NCBI GenBank assembly: GCA_016342285.1
Contig: JAEINQ010000015.1
Location: forward strand, 1 to 64,000
DNA length: 64,000 nucleotides
Source of the DNA: Desulfobacterales bacterium
GTDB lineage: Bacteria; Desulfobacterota; Desulfobacteria; Desulfobacterales; JAEINQ01
Reading direction: 5' to 3'
The notes under the pieces: generated by a model
Told to the model about the DNA's origin: nothing
What the model saw: the letters and a program-made list of their open reading frames with translations, nothing else
Database searches by the model: none
Part shown: one piece after another, positions 1 to 7,899 of the stretch
Layout of the letters: every line of letters begins with the position of its first letter
How positions within the stretch are numbered: position 1 is the stretch's first letter
Translations under genes and position numbers: made by a program

Positions 1-180
1 GGTTGGATTGGTTGGATTGGTTGGATTGGTTGGATTGGTTGGATTGGTTGGATTGGTTGGATTGGTTGGATTGGTTGAATCGGTTTGATTGGTTGGATTG
101 GTTGAATCGGTTTGATTGGTTGAATCGGTTGGATTGGTTGGATTGGTTGAATCGGTTTGATTGGTTGAATCGGTTTGATT
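1..180. repeat. 9-bp tandem repeat array (20 units)
   Basis: Twenty contiguous 9-bp units fill positions 1-180. Three variants occur: GGTTGGATT, GGTTGAATC and GGTTTGATT. The first eight units are identical and the rest mix the variants. The array starts at the window edge, so its true length is unknown. It ends about 137 bp before the stomatin-like gene; no gene function is inferred for it. Confidence 0.95.
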
Positions 181-317
181 GATTAGGAGAGTATTGGGCG
201 AAACCGTGAAGATCCTTCGCCCAAAGGACATGGATGGCCAAATCGAGTTCAATGGAATAACTGGCGTAACCAGCCACTCCCGCCAAGGCGGGATCAAACG
301 TAAGTAGGGAGGAAATC

Positions 318-1256
318 ATGGGCGAGTCTTTGTTCGTCGTCGGTATATTGGCAGCAATCGTCATTGTGTTATTGATCAAAACGGCCGTTGTGGTACCCCA
401 ACGTTCGGAATTCATTGTTGAACGGCTCGGCAAATACAGCCAGACCATGACCGCCGGCTTCCACATTCTGGTCCCCTTTCTGGACAAGGTGGCCTACAAG
501 CGATCCCTGAAGGAAGAGGTCATGGACATTGCCAGCCAGGACTGCATCACCACGGACAATGTGTCGGTCTCGGTGGACGGCGTCCTCTACCTTCAAGTCG
601 TCGACACGAAGCTTTCGGCCTACGGCATCGACAACTACCACCTGGCCGCTGCCCAACTCGCCCAGACATCGCTTCGGTCGGTCATCGGCAAGATTGAACT
701 TGACCGGACCTTTGAAGAGCGCGAATCGTTGAACCGGCAGGTGGTTGCGGCCATCGACGAAGCGGCCCAGAACTGGGGCGTCAAGGTGTTGCGTTACGAG
801 ATCAAAGACATCACCCCGCCCCAGACCGTCATGGACGCCATGGAAAAACAGATGCGGGCCGAGCGGGAAAAACGGGCCACCATCGCCACCTCCGAAGGGG
901 ACCGGCAAGCCCGGATCAACCGCGCCGAGGGTCTGAGAAAAGAAGCGATCTCGGTCTCAGAAGGCGAGAAGCAAAAGCGGATTAACGAAGCCGAAGGCCA
1001 GGCCCAGGAGATCGAACTGGTGGCCCATGCCACGGCCGAGGGGATTCGAAAAATCGCCGAAGCCCTCAATGCAGACGGCGGCGAGACCGCGGCCAACCTT
1101 CGGGTGGCGGAGAAATACATCGCCGAATTCGGCAAACTGGCCCAGACGAGCAACACCATGATTATCCCCACAAACATGGGAGACATCGCATCCATCGTGG
1201 GGACAGCCATGTCGGTCCTCAGTGAAACGAAACGCTTGGGCAAGCCCGAGAAATGA
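318..1256 (+). CDS. SPFH/band-7 (stomatin/paraslipin-like) membrane protein
   Basis: A 312-aa protein with an N-terminal hydrophobic segment (about residues 5-28) followed by the motif VVPQRSEFIVERLGKY, typical of the stomatin/paraslipin branch of band-7 proteins. A long charged helical region (about 165-240, rich in E, R, K and A) gives the usual coiled coil. Family members assemble into membrane-associated oligomeric rings and influence membrane microdomains or proteolysis. The start is supported by the GGGAGGAA Shine-Dalgarno just upstream. Paraslipin genes often pair with an NfeD gene, but here the partner is a YhhN-family gene overlapping by 4 bp. Confidence 0.93.
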   Translation: MGESLFVVGILAAIVIVLLIKTAVVVPQRSEFIVERLGKYSQTMTAGFHILVPFLDKVAYKRSLKEEVMDIASQDCITTDNVSVSVDGVLYLQVVDTKLSAYGIDNYHLAAAQLAQTSLRSVIGKIELDRTFEERESLNRQVVAAIDEAAQNWGVKVLRYEIKDITPPQTVMDAMEKQMRAEREKRATIATSEGDRQARINRAEGLRKEAISVSEGEKQKRINEAEGQAQEIELVAHATAEGIRKIAEALNADGGETAANLRVAEKYIAEFGKLAQTSNTMIIPTNMGDIASIVGTAMSVLSETKRLGKPEK

Positions 1257-1888
1257 AGCTCGAAAGGAAGATTCTGACCCCGGTTTTCGTCCTTTTTGCA
1301 CTGATTTTTCTGGGTACGGTTCACCTGACGCCGTACCCGCTATCTTTCCTGGTCAAGGCGGTCCCGGTCTTCTCCATGGCCCTTTGGGTCTGGACCGGAG
1401 CTACGTCCAACAAAGAGCGGCTGATCGGCATCGGCCTGATCTTCTCCGGTCTGGGCGATGTGGTTCTGGAGCTTTCCGGGAAGGGTTTTTTCGTTTACGG
1501 GCTCGGCCTGTTTCTCGTCGCCCATCTCTTTTACATTTTTGCATTCGCAAAAAATCCGAAGCTGACTAAGAACCGGTCCGTCATCGCCCTGACCATTCTG
1601 GCCTACGGGGCCGGGATGGGCATTCTACTCGCGGAAAACCTGGGCACCATGACGGTTCCGGTCCTGGCCTACCTCATGGTCATCGTGATCATGGGGGTAT
1701 CAGCGGTCCTGGGATCGGCCAATCCAATGCTTTTGGTCCTCGGCGCCGGCCTGTTCATCCTTTCGGACTCTCTCATCGCCGTCAATCGCTTCCTCACACC
1801 AATTCCCGCGGCCGGCTTCTGGATCATGATCACCTACTATCCGGCCCAGTTGCTCATCGCCCGCGGCATCGTCGCAACACACGAATAA
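1253..1888 (+). CDS. YhhN/TMEM86-family membrane protein (lysoplasmalogenase-like)
   Basis: A 211-aa, very hydrophobic protein with about seven to eight predicted transmembrane segments. The phrases FSGLGDVVLE (about residue 64) and FILSDSLIAVNRF (about 167) are the two conserved Asp-containing membrane motifs of the YhhN/TMEM86 family. Characterised members hydrolyse the vinyl-ether bond of lysoplasmalogens. It overlaps the upstream band-7 gene by ATGA, implying translational coupling and a shared membrane-lipid role. Plasmalogens are known from anaerobic deltaproteobacteria, so the activity is plausible, but substrate is not shown by sequence. Confidence 0.85.
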   Translation: MKLERKILTPVFVLFALIFLGTVHLTPYPLSFLVKAVPVFSMALWVWTGATSNKERLIGIGLIFSGLGDVVLELSGKGFFVYGLGLFLVAHLFYIFAFAKNPKLTKNRSVIALTILAYGAGMGILLAENLGTMTVPVLAYLMVIVIMGVSAVLGSANPMLLVLGAGLFILSDSLIAVNRFLTPIPAAGFWIMITYYPAQLLIARGIVATHE

Positions 1889-2083
1889 AACCGCCACCCG
1901 GATGGTTCGGCCTTGCATCGGCCCCGACCATGGCGCTGTTTTCAATAGCTCTTGATTTAATTCAACATAATTGCCTATTATATGCGGAAAACGGTTTGCA
2001 ATGATTTTCGCGTCGGGCCGTCACCACACCAGCGGCAGACATGGCGCTTTCTGAAAATGGCCGACGCCTGAAGGAAAGGTGGC

Positions 2084-2153
2084 TCTTCGCTGTTTCATGT
2101 GGGTGAACATGTTCCCGCCCAGGCCAGAAGGGACCCTACACGAAATAGCGAGG
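2084..2153. repeat. Short palindromic element with terminal inverted repeats (copy 1)
   Basis: TCTTCGCTGTTTCATGTGGG at 2084-2103 is an imperfect inverted repeat of CCTACACGAAATAGCGAGGA at about 2135-2153. The same two ends bracket a longer copy at 30922-31178, and the right half occurs at 4653-4722. The right end supplies a GAGGAA sequence upstream of the next gene. Confidence 0.75.
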
Positions 2154-2173
2154 AACCGGAAAGTATCTGCAAA

Positions 2174-3835
2174 ATGGTCGCCCACCCAGACAGCACCTGC
2201 CCCAATTGCGGCCGCCCCTTGAAAAGGGCCGCGGTTTGTACCTTTTGCAAATCAAAGGATCCCTACGTCGTCAACCCGATTTATTATGTATGGCTGGTCG
2301 TTTCCGCTGCCATGGTCGTTTCCATGGCCGGATACCGAATCTACAAGACCGGCGAATCGATCTTCATATCATTCAAGAGAATGGCCGGAAGCGCTGTCTA
2401 CGAGGTAACTCTTGCCTCAGCAGGCCTCCCCATTTCGAGAAACCCTGCTCCCTCAATCCAGATTGAACGGGTTGCCGAGATCAGGCAAATGCTGAAAGAC
2501 GGGCGGGAGATTGAGCTGAACGCCGCCCTGGACAGCTATCAGAAAGCCTTTGAAGGGAACCACGCCCTGGACACGGCGGTTTGTGATGCGTTTTACGTAT
2601 TCGACACGCCCCAGACCTCATACGAAGGGCTGCTGTCCCAATGGGCGGAGCGGTTCCCGACCCTGTACCAGCCGCATCTGGCCATGGCGGTCTACTATCA
2701 TGCCGTGGGCTGGGACAAGCGGGGTGCCCGATCTGCCGCTGACACGCCGAAAGCAGCCATGGCCGAAATGGAATATTACTTATCCATGACTGAGGAAAGG
2801 CTAACAGAAGCGTTGCGTATCAACCCGAATCTGGTACTGGGGCACAGCCTGCTCATCAGCATTTACAATGCAATGGGAAAAGACGCCGAAGAAAACGAGG
2901 CCATTGAGAAAGCCTGTGCGCTTTTCCCCGATTCGTTTCAGATCGGCGTGGCCGCGGTGTGGGCCAAACAGCCACGATGGGGTGGCAGCTATGCCGCCAT
3001 GGAAAAACTGGCCAAGAGAATGGAAAATGCAGCGGTCCGGAATCCACATTTGACCGCATTATACGGGTTCGTTTATTTCGATCAGGCCAACATCCTGGCC
3101 AGAAATGAAAAATTCAAAGCCGCCCTGGCATTGTACGAAAAGGCCATGACTTTCGGAGACGCCTGCGATTTTTACCTGGCCCGGGCCAAGCTCTTCCACT
3201 ACCACCTGAAGGACGATGAATCCGCGCTCGTGGATGCGGAAAGATGCATCGCCTTGCGTCCGACCGTGGACAGGGGGTACCGCATGAAGTCCAGGATTCT
3301 GTTCGCCCTTGAAGATTTTGAAGGCGCATTGGAAACCCTTTGGACAGCGGCATCGCTCAGGCCCGGAGACACGGAAACCACGGAATGGAAGCAATGGGCC
3401 TATAAAAGTCTTTTTCACAAGGGGCACAACGCTTTCAAGGAGGATCGGCAAGCCGCCATCACCTATTACAGCTTTGCCATCGAAATTGACGGGGAACAAT
3501 TTGAACCGCTTTACTGGCGGGGCGTTGCTTACTTGAAGGAAGAACAGTGGGATGAGGCGAGGTGGGATTTTGACAAAGCCATCGAATTGAACCCAACCCA
3601 TTTTGAATCGGTCCGCTTGATCGACGCGGTTCTTGCCCGTGAAAAACAATGGGAAACCATCATCGGCTACTGGGACAGGTTTCTGGAATACGAACCGGAA
3701 CATGCCGAAGCCTACCTGGAACGATCCGGCGCCCATTACCACAACGGCGACCGGGAATCAGCCGTTTCCGATCTCCACACCGCCTGCGATCTGGGAAATC
3801 GAAAGGCGTGCTCCCTGCTCAGTCGCTTTCAGTGA
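2174..3835 (+). CDS. Zinc-ribbon, membrane-anchored TPR protein
   Basis: A 553-aa protein. Residues 9-25 form a short zinc ribbon (CPNC then CTFC), followed by a single transmembrane segment (about residues 34-55) and a long helical region with repeated tetratricopeptide motifs, clearest in the C-terminal third (for example LYWRGVAYLKEEQWDEA). TPR arrays usually serve as protein-binding scaffolds; the partner is unknown. I chose the ATG at 2174 because an upstream in-frame GTG at 2099 lies inside a dispersed repeat. The 3' end overlaps the convergent HAD gene by 17 bp. Confidence 0.8.
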   Translation: MVAHPDSTCPNCGRPLKRAAVCTFCKSKDPYVVNPIYYVWLVVSAAMVVSMAGYRIYKTGESIFISFKRMAGSAVYEVTLASAGLPISRNPAPSIQIERVAEIRQMLKDGREIELNAALDSYQKAFEGNHALDTAVCDAFYVFDTPQTSYEGLLSQWAERFPTLYQPHLAMAVYYHAVGWDKRGARSAADTPKAAMAEMEYYLSMTEERLTEALRINPNLVLGHSLLISIYNAMGKDAEENEAIEKACALFPDSFQIGVAAVWAKQPRWGGSYAAMEKLAKRMENAAVRNPHLTALYGFVYFDQANILARNEKFKAALALYEKAMTFGDACDFYLARAKLFHYHLKDDESALVDAERCIALRPTVDRGYRMKSRILFALEDFEGALETLWTAASLRPGDTETTEWKQWAYKSLFHKGHNAFKEDRQAAITYYSFAIEIDGEQFEPLYWRGVAYLKEEQWDEARWDFDKAIELNPTHFESVRLIDAVLAREKQWETIIGYWDRFLEYEPEHAEAYLERSGAHYHNGDRESAVSDLHTACDLGNRKACSLLSRFQ

Positions 3836-4625
3836 AACCGGAAAAGAGAATCTCCTCGACCCTTTCCAGGCCGGCCACGGGGAAACCTTCCTGCCTAGCC
3901 TGCAAATGCTCCCGACTGCCGTTGTCGCCCCAGGCAGCCAGGACGCAACGCACCCCCAGGGGAGCCACCTTCTGCAGGTGGCTGACCTTGTCGTCCACGA
4001 AGGTGATCTCGGCCGGATCCACACCGGTCCGGCGGGCAAGCTCAGTGAGATGGGCAATCTTCTGTGCCCCGGTCTCTTTGTCTAAGATCAAGTCGACGGA
4101 AAAAAGATCGCCGATGCCGAAATGCGCCAGGAGCTTTTGGACCGAGACGGCGTCTTTGGCCGTGCAGACCGCATAGGGCACCGCACCTGCACGATCCTTC
4201 AATAGAGAGGTGACCGCCGGCCAGGTGCCGTGCAGGGCAAGCCACCGGGCCTCGTCTTCAGCGCGAAGGGCCGCTCGCTGGTCATAGAAAGCCCGGTGAA
4301 AGGCATCTTTCCAGCCGGCATTCTGCTGCCGGAAATACCGGTCGTAGGCCGCCTGGTCGGGCAGTGCCAGTCCGGACATCACCGCCTTTAAGGCCACGGC
4401 AAAGTCTTCAGCCCCATTTCCCAGGGGAAACAGCGCCACAAAGGCGGTGTAAACCGGATCGGCAGCGAAGTCGTCACGGTCGCCCGAACGCGCCTGCAGC
4501 CTATCCAGATATTCGGCGGCATCCAGGTCCGAATCCAGCGCGGCACAGGTGCGTAGCGTCACCAGAAAGATCTCCCGGCTGCTGTCACAGATCACCCCGT
4601 CAAAATCGAGGGCAAGAATCTTCAT
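3819..4625 (-). CDS. HAD-superfamily hydrolase (phosphatase)
   Basis: A 268-aa protein with the full HAD signature: motif I DFDGVICDS at residues 7-15 (nucleophile Asp and acid/base Asp), motif II VCTAKD with its Thr near residue 176, and motif IV FVDDKVSHL near 221. A helical cap lies between motifs I and II, as in phosphoglycolate phosphatase-type enzymes. The substrate cannot be deduced. The gene lies alone on the minus strand, convergent with the TPR gene; repeat DNA separates it from the upstream aldo/keto reductase gene. Confidence 0.88.
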   Translation of the reverse strand: MKILALDFDGVICDSSREIFLVTLRTCAALDSDLDAAEYLDRLQARSGDRDDFAADPVYTAFVALFPLGNGAEDFAVALKAVMSGLALPDQAAYDRYFRQQNAGWKDAFHRAFYDQRAALRAEDEARWLALHGTWPAVTSLLKDRAGAVPYAVCTAKDAVSVQKLLAHFGIGDLFSVDLILDKETGAQKIAHLTELARRTGVDPAEITFVDDKVSHLQKVAPLGVRCVLAAWGDNGSREHLQARQEGFPVAGLERVEEILFSGFTESD

Positions 4626-4652
4626 TTCTGATAGGAACTCACTTTTTTAAAG

Positions 4653-4722
4653 GCTTGGCGACGAGTTTTTCGGGCCGCGAGCCGGCGCCCTCCTGCCCCC
4701 CCCACACACGAAATAGCGAGGA
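4653..4722. repeat. Dispersed repeat, right half (copy 3)
   Basis: The stretch GCTTGGCGACGAGTTTTTCG and the following bases to CACACGAAATAGCGAGGAAC match 31112-31180 closely. Only the right-hand part of the element is present here; no left terminal repeat was found. It lies between two minus-strand genes, so it does not supply a ribosome-binding site here. Confidence 0.75.
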
Positions 4723-4749
4723 ACCACGATTCATTTGTCTTTCCGGGGG

Positions 4750-5802
4750 TCACCTTGGCGGTGTTCTTGTTCCCATACGTTCTTCTGGGGTTCCCGAGGG
4801 CATCTTGACCGCGCTGTTGCGGCGCTCATGTTTGTTTTTTTCCATGGATTCGGGATATCGGTCTTTTAAATGGGATACGGTATTCAGGCGCTTGAGATGG
4901 GCGCTGTCGAGTTTGAACGCGGCCGCCTGAATGTTGTTCTCCAGATGGGCCGTACTGCGTGCACCCGTGATGGCCGCTGTGATGGACGGCTGTTCGATCA
5001 CCCAGCGCAGTGCGATTTGTGCGGGTGTGCGACCGGTTTCATTGGCAATGGCAATCACTTCTTGGAGCGTTTCGTCGGCGTTGGCGCCAAAGTAACGCTT
5101 CGGATAGACCCACGATTCCTCCGAGCGGGTACCAGCCACCGTTTGTTCACCGGGTTTGTATTTACCGCTGAGATATCCGCCACCCAGCGGGCTCCATACC
5201 ACAATGCCCAATCCTTTGTACTGGCACAGGGGCACGAGTTCCTGCTCAATGTCGCGCACGGCCAGGCTATATTGTGGCTGGTAGCATTCAAATCGGGCCA
5301 GGCCATTGTGGTCACTGATCCACAGGGCCTCCATGAGCCGCCACGCCTGGTAGTTGCTGCACGCAATATACCGGACCTTACCCTGATGCACCAGATCGTC
5401 AAGGGCGCGCAGCATTTCTTCAAGCGGCGTCTGGATGTCGACGTGATGGATGTAATAAAGATCCACATGGTCCATGTCGAGGCGCCGCAAGCTGTCTTCG
5501 ATGGCCTGCATGATGTGAACGCGCGACATACCTGAATCGTTGGGTCCCGGCCCTGTGGGATTGAAGAATTTGGTGGCCACAACTGCTTCTCGGCGGCAAT
5601 TTTTGAGGGCTTTGCCAAGAAAAACTTCCGATTGAAAGCCAGCATAGGTGTTGGCGGTATCGAAGAAGTTGACGCCGTGATCGCGCGCCATATCAACCAT
5701 ACGCCGGGCTTCGGTTTCATCGGCACCGTGACCAAAGGTCATGGTGCCCAGGCAGATTTCGGAGACTTTCAGGCCGCTTCGGCCCATGCGACGGTATTCC
5801 AC
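4750..5802 (-). CDS. Aldo/keto reductase family oxidoreductase
   Basis: A 350-aa protein with the aldo/keto reductase barrel. The catalytic tetrad is visible as Asp and Tyr in DTANTYAG (about residues 48-55), Lys in VATKFF (about 77) and His in YYIHHVD (about 119). The NADPH-binding IALRWVIEQP and ITGARS segments are near residues 265-285. It resembles the YajO/general stress protein 69 branch. The last roughly 25 residues are charged and unlike the family, so the tail may be a drifted extension. The start ATG is preceded by a GGAGGGAA Shine-Dalgarno. Substrate unknown. Confidence 0.92.
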   Translation of the reverse strand: MEYRRMGRSGLKVSEICLGTMTFGHGADETEARRMVDMARDHGVNFFDTANTYAGFQSEVFLGKALKNCRREAVVATKFFNPTGPGPNDSGMSRVHIMQAIEDSLRRLDMDHVDLYYIHHVDIQTPLEEMLRALDDLVHQGKVRYIACSNYQAWRLMEALWISDHNGLARFECYQPQYSLAVRDIEQELVPLCQYKGLGIVVWSPLGGGYLSGKYKPGEQTVAGTRSEESWVYPKRYFGANADETLQEVIAIANETGRTPAQIALRWVIEQPSITAAITGARSTAHLENNIQAAAFKLDSAHLKRLNTVSHLKDRYPESMEKNKHERRNSAVKMPSGTPEERMGTRTPPR

Positions 5803-5891
5803 GGTTCCCTCCTGACAGATGCGAAGTGGGAAGTGACAGGAACGCGCTTTGGGGGACCCGGGGCGACGTTACGATCCATTTGTTATCCCCC

Positions 5892-5907
5892 TTGGTGGGT
5901 CCACCAA
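5892..5907. promoter_or_regulatory. Perfect palindrome upstream of the aldo/keto reductase gene
   Basis: TTGGTGGGTCCACCAA is a perfect 7-bp inverted repeat around GT, 90 bp upstream of the reductase start. It could be an operator or a small hairpin in the leader. The rest of 5803-6102 shows no gene I can support. Confidence 0.4.
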
Positions 5908-6102
5908 AACACCGAACGCACCCTACCCCCCACTCTCCGGGCTGTCAATTGCCCAGCGGCCTCGATTCGTCATTCTCGGCCGCTCTCGCTGAATTCTCGT
6001 ATAAATCGTATCAACAGGACCTGAAACGCCTGTCCGCACGGCGAGTCTTCTTCGTACCAGCAAGGGCCGGCCCGTTCGAATAAAGAGAACAAGGGCCAAG
6101 TC

Positions 6103-6993
6103 CTATTTGGCGGCGCCACCAGCGCTGCCACTGCCCGAACCGCCAGCGCTGCCACCGTCCGAACCGCCACCGCTGCCACCTCCCGAACCGCCACCGCCTG
6201 AACCGCCACTGCTGCCACCGCCCGAACCCGAACCACCGCCGCCGGAATTACCCCCCCCATTGCCGCCTTTGCCGATGGAACCGGCGTATTGACCGGCAAT
6301 CTGCTGGGCCGACGCCAGATGGGCCTGTTTGGCGAATTGGTGACGCAACTGATCGATTTGCTGATCGGTGTAGCCATTTTGCAGAGCCTGGCAGACGGTT
6401 TCGGATACATCCGGAGAACGGATGCCCAACCTTGCCATGGTGCGGACAGTCTCCATGGTCTGCAAGGCGGTCTCATCGGCCAGGTTTCTGGCCTGCTGGC
6501 GGGTCCGTGCCTGAAGCTGGGACATGATCTGATCCATGTCCCGGCTTTTCATGCCCGCTGCCATACTCTCAGCAACCGCCCGGGCCAGGCTGCCGACTTT
6601 TTTCGGGTCATCGGACAGGGTTCTGGCCGCCTGAAAACCGAAAGCCTGGCGGCTTTGAACGGCCTCCATGGCCGATACCACGCGCTGGGCGTTCACCTGT
6701 TTGGCCATTCCTTCCATGGCCTTGCTCATCACCGGCTCCGTCGGGAATCCGTTCCTGGCGTTGTTCATCACCACCTGTTGGGCCCGGACCATATGTTCAT
6801 CCCTGAACCGGTTGCGGTGCATCTGCGTAAGCATGTTTCGGGCGGCGTCGGGCGGCACGCCCACGGCACTCATTTCCCGAACCTGCATTTCGATCCGATC
6901 CCTAACGGTTACGGGAAGATCGGTGCCGCCGGCAGCATGACATGGCACTGCGGAGATGAAAAAGAGAGCCAACATCAGATGAACGATTTTCAT
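6103..6993 (-). CDS. Secreted helical protein with Gly/Ser-rich C-terminal tail
   Basis: A 296-aa protein. Residues 1-20 form a signal peptide (MKIVHLMLALFFISAVPCHA, cleavage about AHA/AGG in style). Residues 25-240 are helical and rich in Ala, Gln, Arg and Met, with recurring phrases such as MVRAQQVVMNNARNG and ETVRTMARLGI. The final roughly 55 residues are almost only Gly and Ser with rare Asp and Ala, ending in AGGAAK. I do not recognise the family. An AGGAGGGATAACC Shine-Dalgarno supports the start. The tail probably serves as a flexible linker or surface-exposed extension; no sortase or rhombosortase signal is evident. Confidence 0.75.
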   Translation of the reverse strand: MKIVHLMLALFFISAVPCHAAGGTDLPVTVRDRIEMQVREMSAVGVPPDAARNMLTQMHRNRFRDEHMVRAQQVVMNNARNGFPTEPVMSKAMEGMAKQVNAQRVVSAMEAVQSRQAFGFQAARTLSDDPKKVGSLARAVAESMAAGMKSRDMDQIMSQLQARTRQQARNLADETALQTMETVRTMARLGIRSPDVSETVCQALQNGYTDQQIDQLRHQFAKQAHLASAQQIAGQYAGSIGKGGNGGGNSGGGGSGSGGGSSGGSGGGGSGGGSGGGSDGGSAGGSGSGSAGGAAK

Positions 6994-7052
6994 GGTTATC
7001 CCTCCTGTTTGTGAAAGATACTGATCCTTACAACAGTCACAAACGGGAAACG

Positions 7053-7376
7053 TTACAAAAGGGGATCAAAAATACAGGTTTCATCACCGAAATCATCATT
7101 TTCCCTCAGGGGGCAATCGGGCAGGAAAACGACGCCATCCACCCGATAGAAATATTTAAAGGCTTTTCCCGCCGGCAACGTCACCTCCCAACAGCCTGCA
7201 ACGTTTTTTGCCGGCCGGGGACTGAACCCATCCAGGGAAGAGACCAGCACCACGCTTTGGGCTTGCGGTTTTCTGAGAATCAGTGTCAGGTCGTTGCCGT
7301 CGATCCGATAGCCATGGGTCCCGCAACCGGACAAAAGGGCACCTAAAATGGCTGCAACAAACCATCGATGTTTCAC
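7053..7376 (-). CDS. CBM48/AMPK-type glycogen-binding-domain lipoprotein
   Basis: A 107-aa protein with a lipoprotein signal: hydrophobic residues 6-16 and the lipobox LLSGC at about 14-18. The mature part (about 35-100) has the immunoglobulin-like E-set pattern of the CBM48/AMPK glycogen-binding family: SVVLVSSLDGF, then WEVTLPAGKAFKYFYRVDG and a final DDFGDETCIF. The gene overlaps the upstream paralogue by ATGA. Small proteins of this kind typically follow an ECF sigma factor in deltaproteobacteria; ligand and role are unknown. Confidence 0.75.
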   Translation of the reverse strand: MKHRWFVAAILGALLSGCGTHGYRIDGNDLTLILRKPQAQSVVLVSSLDGFSPRPAKNVAGCWEVTLPAGKAFKYFYRVDGVVFLPDCPLRENDDFGDETCIFDPLL

Positions 7377-7744
7377 ACCCGCGCCTCCACATTCAGAATG
7401 GAATTCTCCCCGCCGAAGTCATCCTTTTCACGCACGGGGAGGGTGGGGTCTGCCATCTGTCTAGCGCCGTCGAGAATATAGGCAAAACGGTGCTCCCCGA
7501 AAGGCACTTTAAGATTGAGCTCCCAATAGCCGCTGTTGCCGACGGGCTTCATGGCTGTTCGCTGCCAGCCGGTAAACGACCCGGTCAGTTCCACTCGATG
7601 GGCGGCCGGTTCATAGATGACGAACCGATTGAACTTCTGCACCGGGGCCGGGGGACGAATCAGGTTGAACAGCAGCAAACTGGCAGCCGCAAACCCGGTC
7701 GCGGCATAGATCACGGGCTGCTGTATTTTCCTGAACCAGATCAC
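7373..7744 (-). CDS. Membrane-anchored CBM48/AMPK-type glycogen-binding-domain protein
   Basis: A 123-aa protein with one transmembrane segment (about residues 11-27) and a CBM48/AMPK-like domain at about 40-120: RVELTGSFTGWQ, WELNLKVPFGEHRFAYILDG and a terminal DDFGGENSIL, clearly paralogous to the downstream lipoprotein. The only available start is a GTG lying inside a truncated sigma-factor reading frame, so the original N-terminus has probably been lost by deletion. In related loci such a protein often carries an N-terminal anti-sigma region; none is seen here. It may be translated poorly. Confidence 0.65.
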   Translation of the reverse strand: MIWFRKIQQPVIYAATGFAAASLLLFNLIRPPAPVQKFNRFVIYEPAAHRVELTGSFTGWQRTAMKPVGNSGYWELNLKVPFGEHRFAYILDGARQMADPTLPVREKDDFGGENSILNVEARV

Positions 7745-7844
7745 AGGCCCGATGATAGTCGCCGGTCATCCGCAGCAGATAGGCAAAGAGCCTGTCTTTA
7801 TTCTTGTTATAAAAATCACCGTAATCGCTCACATTACGATACAT
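7728..7844 (-). pseudogene. Truncated ECF RNA polymerase sigma factor (N-terminal remnant)
   Basis: The first about 39 codons encode DFYNKNKDRLFAYLLRMTGD then HRACDLVQE, a good match to sigma-70 region 2.1-2.2 of extracytoplasmic-function sigma factors. Immediately afterwards the sigma frame loses similarity and the DNA continues, in another frame, as the CBM48-like membrane protein. The rest of region 2 and all of region 4 are missing. An out-of-frame deletion joining the two genes explains this. Confidence 0.65.
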
Positions 7845-7899
7845 AACGGTGCCGCGGCATAAAGGTTACACCCTTGCAAACGGATGCTTTGCCCGGTTG

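Noticed and set aside
2099-2173. Upstream GTG start adding 25 residues to the TPR protein
   Set aside because: The extension is encoded by a dispersed repeat (its peptide PTRNSEEPE recurs at other repeat copies).
6107-6292. Pro-rich plus-strand frame
   Set aside because: It is the antisense of the Gly/Ser-rich tail of the minus-strand secreted protein.
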